From positions 1 to 64,000 of the forward strand of contig NVWL01000052.1 of the NCBI GenBank assembly GCA_002733645.1: a stretch of 64,000 nt of DNA, given 5' to 3'. Positions 62,159-64,000 of the stretch are shown here, piece after piece. Source of the stretch: Oceanobacter sp. Its GTDB lineage: Bacteria; Pseudomonadota; Gammaproteobacteria; Pseudomonadales; Oceanobacteraceae. Under the pieces are notes generated by a model that was not told the DNA's origin, ran no database searches, and worked only from the letters and a program-made list of their open reading frames with translations. The position numbers and the translations under genes are program-made. How positions within the stretch are numbered: position 1 is the first letter of the stretch; each line of letters starts with the position of its first letter.

Positions 62159-62953
62159 ATGAAAATTTTCCGCCGTTACATGAATAATCCTTTGCGTAAC
62201 TTTAATTATTTGATTGCATGTGAAGATACAAAGCAAGCCATTGCGCTCGATCCACTTGATGGTCAAGCCATGCTGGATCTGGCAGCAGAGGAAGGTTATG
62301 ACATAAAGCTAATCATCAATACACACGAACATCATGATCACATTGAAGGTAACCCTGTCATTGTTACTGCAACCGGTGCGAGAGTATTAGCACACGAAAA
62401 CGCAATCGGAAAAATTCCAAATGTTGATCAAGGTTTAGCTGCTGGCGATCGTATCGAGTTAGGCTCGATTCATTTAAGAGTACTATTTACACCGGGCCAT
62501 ACGCCGGTGCATTTATGTTTGTTGATAGATGCAGAATACAATGAAGGTTTACCAATTTTATTTTCTGGCGATACATTATTCAACGCCTGTGCTGGAAACT
62601 GCCGTAATGGCGGTGATGTTGATGAAATGTACGATACATTCGTTTCGCAGTTAATGCCTCTCCCTAACGAAACCTTGCTGTATCCGGGGCATGACTATAT
62701 GAAAAATAATTTAGCGTTTGCTTTGTCTCGGGAGCCTAAAAATAACTCAGCCGTTTATTGGCAAGATCAAGTGTCGGCCCATGAACCAGATGAAATGCCT
62801 ATTATGACGCTGGGGCAGGAGCGTGAATACAATCCATTTTTGCGCCTGCATGAGTTGTCTCTTATTAATAAACTGAAAGAAGAAGTGCCTACTTTAGGTT
62901 TAAACGATCGCGATGTGTTTAAAGCATTAAGGCGATTACGTGACCAGTGGTAG
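62159..62953 (+). CDS. Hydroxyacylglutathione hydrolase-like MBL-fold protein
   Basis: 264 residues. Metal motif NTHEHHDHIEGN (H56, H58, D60, H61), FTPGHTPVHLC, FSGDTLF and LYPGHDYMKNNLAFAL. The C-terminal helical part (AVYWQDQV to the RRLRDQW end) resembles the glutathione-binding domain of glyoxalase II. Probably hydrolyses S-acyl-glutathione; exact substrate not certain. ATG start, 46 bp after the HIT gene, possibly cotranscribed. Confidence 0.83.
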   Translation: MKIFRRYMNNPLRNFNYLIACEDTKQAIALDPLDGQAMLDLAAEEGYDIKLIINTHEHHDHIEGNPVIVTATGARVLAHENAIGKIPNVDQGLAAGDRIELGSIHLRVLFTPGHTPVHLCLLIDAEYNEGLPILFSGDTLFNACAGNCRNGGDVDEMYDTFVSQLMPLPNETLLYPGHDYMKNNLAFALSREPKNNSAVYWQDQVSAHEPDEMPIMTLGQEREYNPFLRLHELSLINKLKEEVPTLGLNDRDVFKALRRLRDQW

Positions 62954-62980
62954 AAGAGTGATAGCAGCGAGTTTCATGAA

Positions 62981-63568
62981 TTAACTTGTTTTGATTAACG
63001 CACTGACCTTAGCCCGAAGGTGAGGTACAACTATTTCTTCAAACCACGGGTTTCTTTTTAACCATATTTGATTGCGAGGAGAGGGGTGGGGCAGTGAAAT
63101 AATCCCTTCTGGAGCGGAGGAGATGTCTTTTACTCGCTCGGTTAAATTTTTGTAATCATCACTGAGGTAATGTTTTTGAGCATATTGCCCAATTAACAGA
63201 GTGAGTTCAACGTTAGGCATTCGCTCGCGCAATAATTGATGCCACTCGTTAGCACATTCTTTTCTGGGAGGTAGGTCGCCTGATTTTCCTTTGCCTGGGT
63301 AGCAAAACCCCATAGGCATAATCGCAATTTTCTGCTCGTCATAGAATGTATCGGTGGATACATTCATCCACTCTCTGAGTCGTTTACCGCTAGGGTCATC
63401 CCAAGGAATACTGGTTTGGTGCACCTTGGTGCCAGGGGCTTGGCCAATAATTAGAATTTTAGCCGTTTCTGAAGCGCGTACAATTGGGTTAGGGCCTAAG
63501 GGAAGGTGAGCTTCGCAGAGGCGACAATGGCGTACTGTGTTTAGTAGATCAACTAAGGTGATTGTCAT
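62981..63568 (-). CDS. Uracil-DNA glycosylase-family protein
   Basis: 195 residues of the UDG superfamily group that includes families 4 and 5 (COG1573). Visible motifs: CRLCEAHLPLG near the start, IIGQAPGTKVHQ (catalytic motif 1), and LPHPSPRNQIW (motif 2). The full four-cysteine Fe-S set of family 4 is not present. May excise uracil or bind damaged DNA. The ATG at 63568 is chosen over a GTG 36 bp upstream; neither has a strong ribosome-binding site. Confidence 0.85.
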   Translation of the reverse strand: MTITLVDLLNTVRHCRLCEAHLPLGPNPIVRASETAKILIIGQAPGTKVHQTSIPWDDPSGKRLREWMNVSTDTFYDEQKIAIMPMGFCYPGKGKSGDLPPRKECANEWHQLLRERMPNVELTLLIGQYAQKHYLSDDYKNLTERVKDISSAPEGIISLPHPSPRNQIWLKRNPWFEEIVVPHLRAKVSALIKTS

Positions 63569-63613
63569 TATGGGGCATTCATTGTGCTGAATTAAAACGG
63601 GCACCTAAAGTGA

Positions 63614-63639
63614 AAAAGGAGAGCATATGCTCTCCTTTT
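63614..63639. terminator. 26-bp perfect palindrome, terminator
   Basis: AAAAGGAGAGCAT followed directly by its reverse complement, giving A-run, stem and T-run in both directions. It ends the transcript of the HU-family gene on the minus strand; the T-run at its plus-strand end would also work for plus-strand transcripts. Confidence 0.85.
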
Positions 63640-63657
63640 GTCGCGACTGATGTAGGT

Positions 63658-64000
63658 TTAAAGAGCCATGTCTTTCAGCTTTTTCAGCGGTAAGATCTTA
63701 ATCTTAGTGCTGGCTGGTTTTGCCGCAACATCCATTGTTTCACCCGGACGGAATGGGTTAGGCACATTTTTACGCGCTTTTTGAGCCGGTTTTTTAACGG
63801 TCTTTATTTTCAACAGGCCCGGTAGAGTGAATTCACCAACGGCACGCTTTTTAATATGGCGCTCAATGACAATGCCTAGCTCTTCAAGTACAGAGTTAAC
63901 TTCTTTGCGGTTCAGGCCTGTGTTTTCCGCAATCTCAGTAACCATTTGAGTCTTGGTTAGTTTTTCGCGGAGGGCAGTGATTTTACGCGCAGGAGTCGCA
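63658..64000 (-). CDS. HU-family DNA-binding protein (partial)
   Basis: The frame stays open to the window edge, so the gene's start lies outside; 113 codons are seen. A basic Ala/Pro lead (ATPARKITALREKL) precedes the HU domain: MVTEIAENTGLNRKEVNSVL, then IERHIKKRAVGEFTLPGLLKI and the DNA-contacting arm around RKNVPNPFRPGE. HU proteins bend DNA and organise the nucleoid. The N-terminal extension is typical of a group of gammaproteobacterial HU-like proteins. Confidence 0.9.
   Translation of the reverse strand, partial: ATPARKITALREKLTKTQMVTEIAENTGLNRKEVNSVLEELGIVIERHIKKRAVGEFTLPGLLKIKTVKKPAQKARKNVPNPFRPGETMDVAAKPASTKIKILPLKKLKDMAL

Overview
The window is chromosomal DNA of a Gammaproteobacterium, most likely a marine, Oceanospirillales-like organism. 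This rests on the gene families: FabY-type ketoacyl synthase, HU protein with an N-terminal extension, ccoNOQP/ccoGHIS with an Fnr-type regulator, TtcA, GreB, YecA/UPF0149 and BolA. It is an inference, because there is no rRNA or other phylogenetic marker here. Genes are dense on both strands. I see no tRNA, rRNA, CRISPR array, intact insertion sequence or integrase.

Layout. 0.1-3 kb: cardiolipin synthase, folE and murI. 3-9.2 kb: a diguanylate cyclase, a YceI-like protein, and a sulfur module in which a SulP transporter and an ArsR-type repressor diverge from a persulfide-dioxygenase-like enzyme. 9.2-20.2 kb: housekeeping and small genes (ylqF, bolA plus a START protein, a phosphate-binding/OmpA fusion, a zinc metallopeptidase, a polysaccharide deacetylase, a J-domain protein, greB, ttcA). 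20.4-30 kb: a complete cbb3 oxidase locus, all on the minus strand, read as ccoN-O-Q-P, terminator, ccoG, terminator, ccoH-I-S, a TauE/SafE-like protein and the Fnr-type regulator.

30.3-39.1 kb is the accessory region and the most interesting part. It holds an ordinary WYL regulator, an outer-membrane barrel protein, and two tandem 'toxin C-terminus remnant + membrane immunity-like protein' units whose toxin bodies are missing. Next comes a second WYL regulator of the BrxR/CapW type. About 340 bp downstream lies a tight two-gene operon: an HNH-like nuclease motif joined to membrane helices, followed by a long coiled-coil protein with a C-terminal membrane anchor. I cannot match this operon to a named system, and it is my candidate for a previously undescribed defence system. 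A frameshifted ankyrin-like gene closes the region.

39.2-64 kb returns to core-type genes: a DUF3127 protein with an SSB-like acidic tip, an SDR enzyme, fabY, a GlxA-like AraC regulator, and two c-di-GMP signalling pairs (PAS histidine kinase with REC-PAS-GGDEF-EAL; large hybrid kinase with REC-GGDEF). Between and after these lie a Dyp peroxidase, rimO, and a divergent pair of RimK-like ATP-grasp ligase and GNAT-C39 peptidase fusion that suggests peptide or amide-bond chemistry. A FemAB-like acyltransferase, HIT protein, glyoxalase-II-like hydrolase, uracil-DNA-glycosylase-family protein and an HU-family gene cut by the window end complete it.
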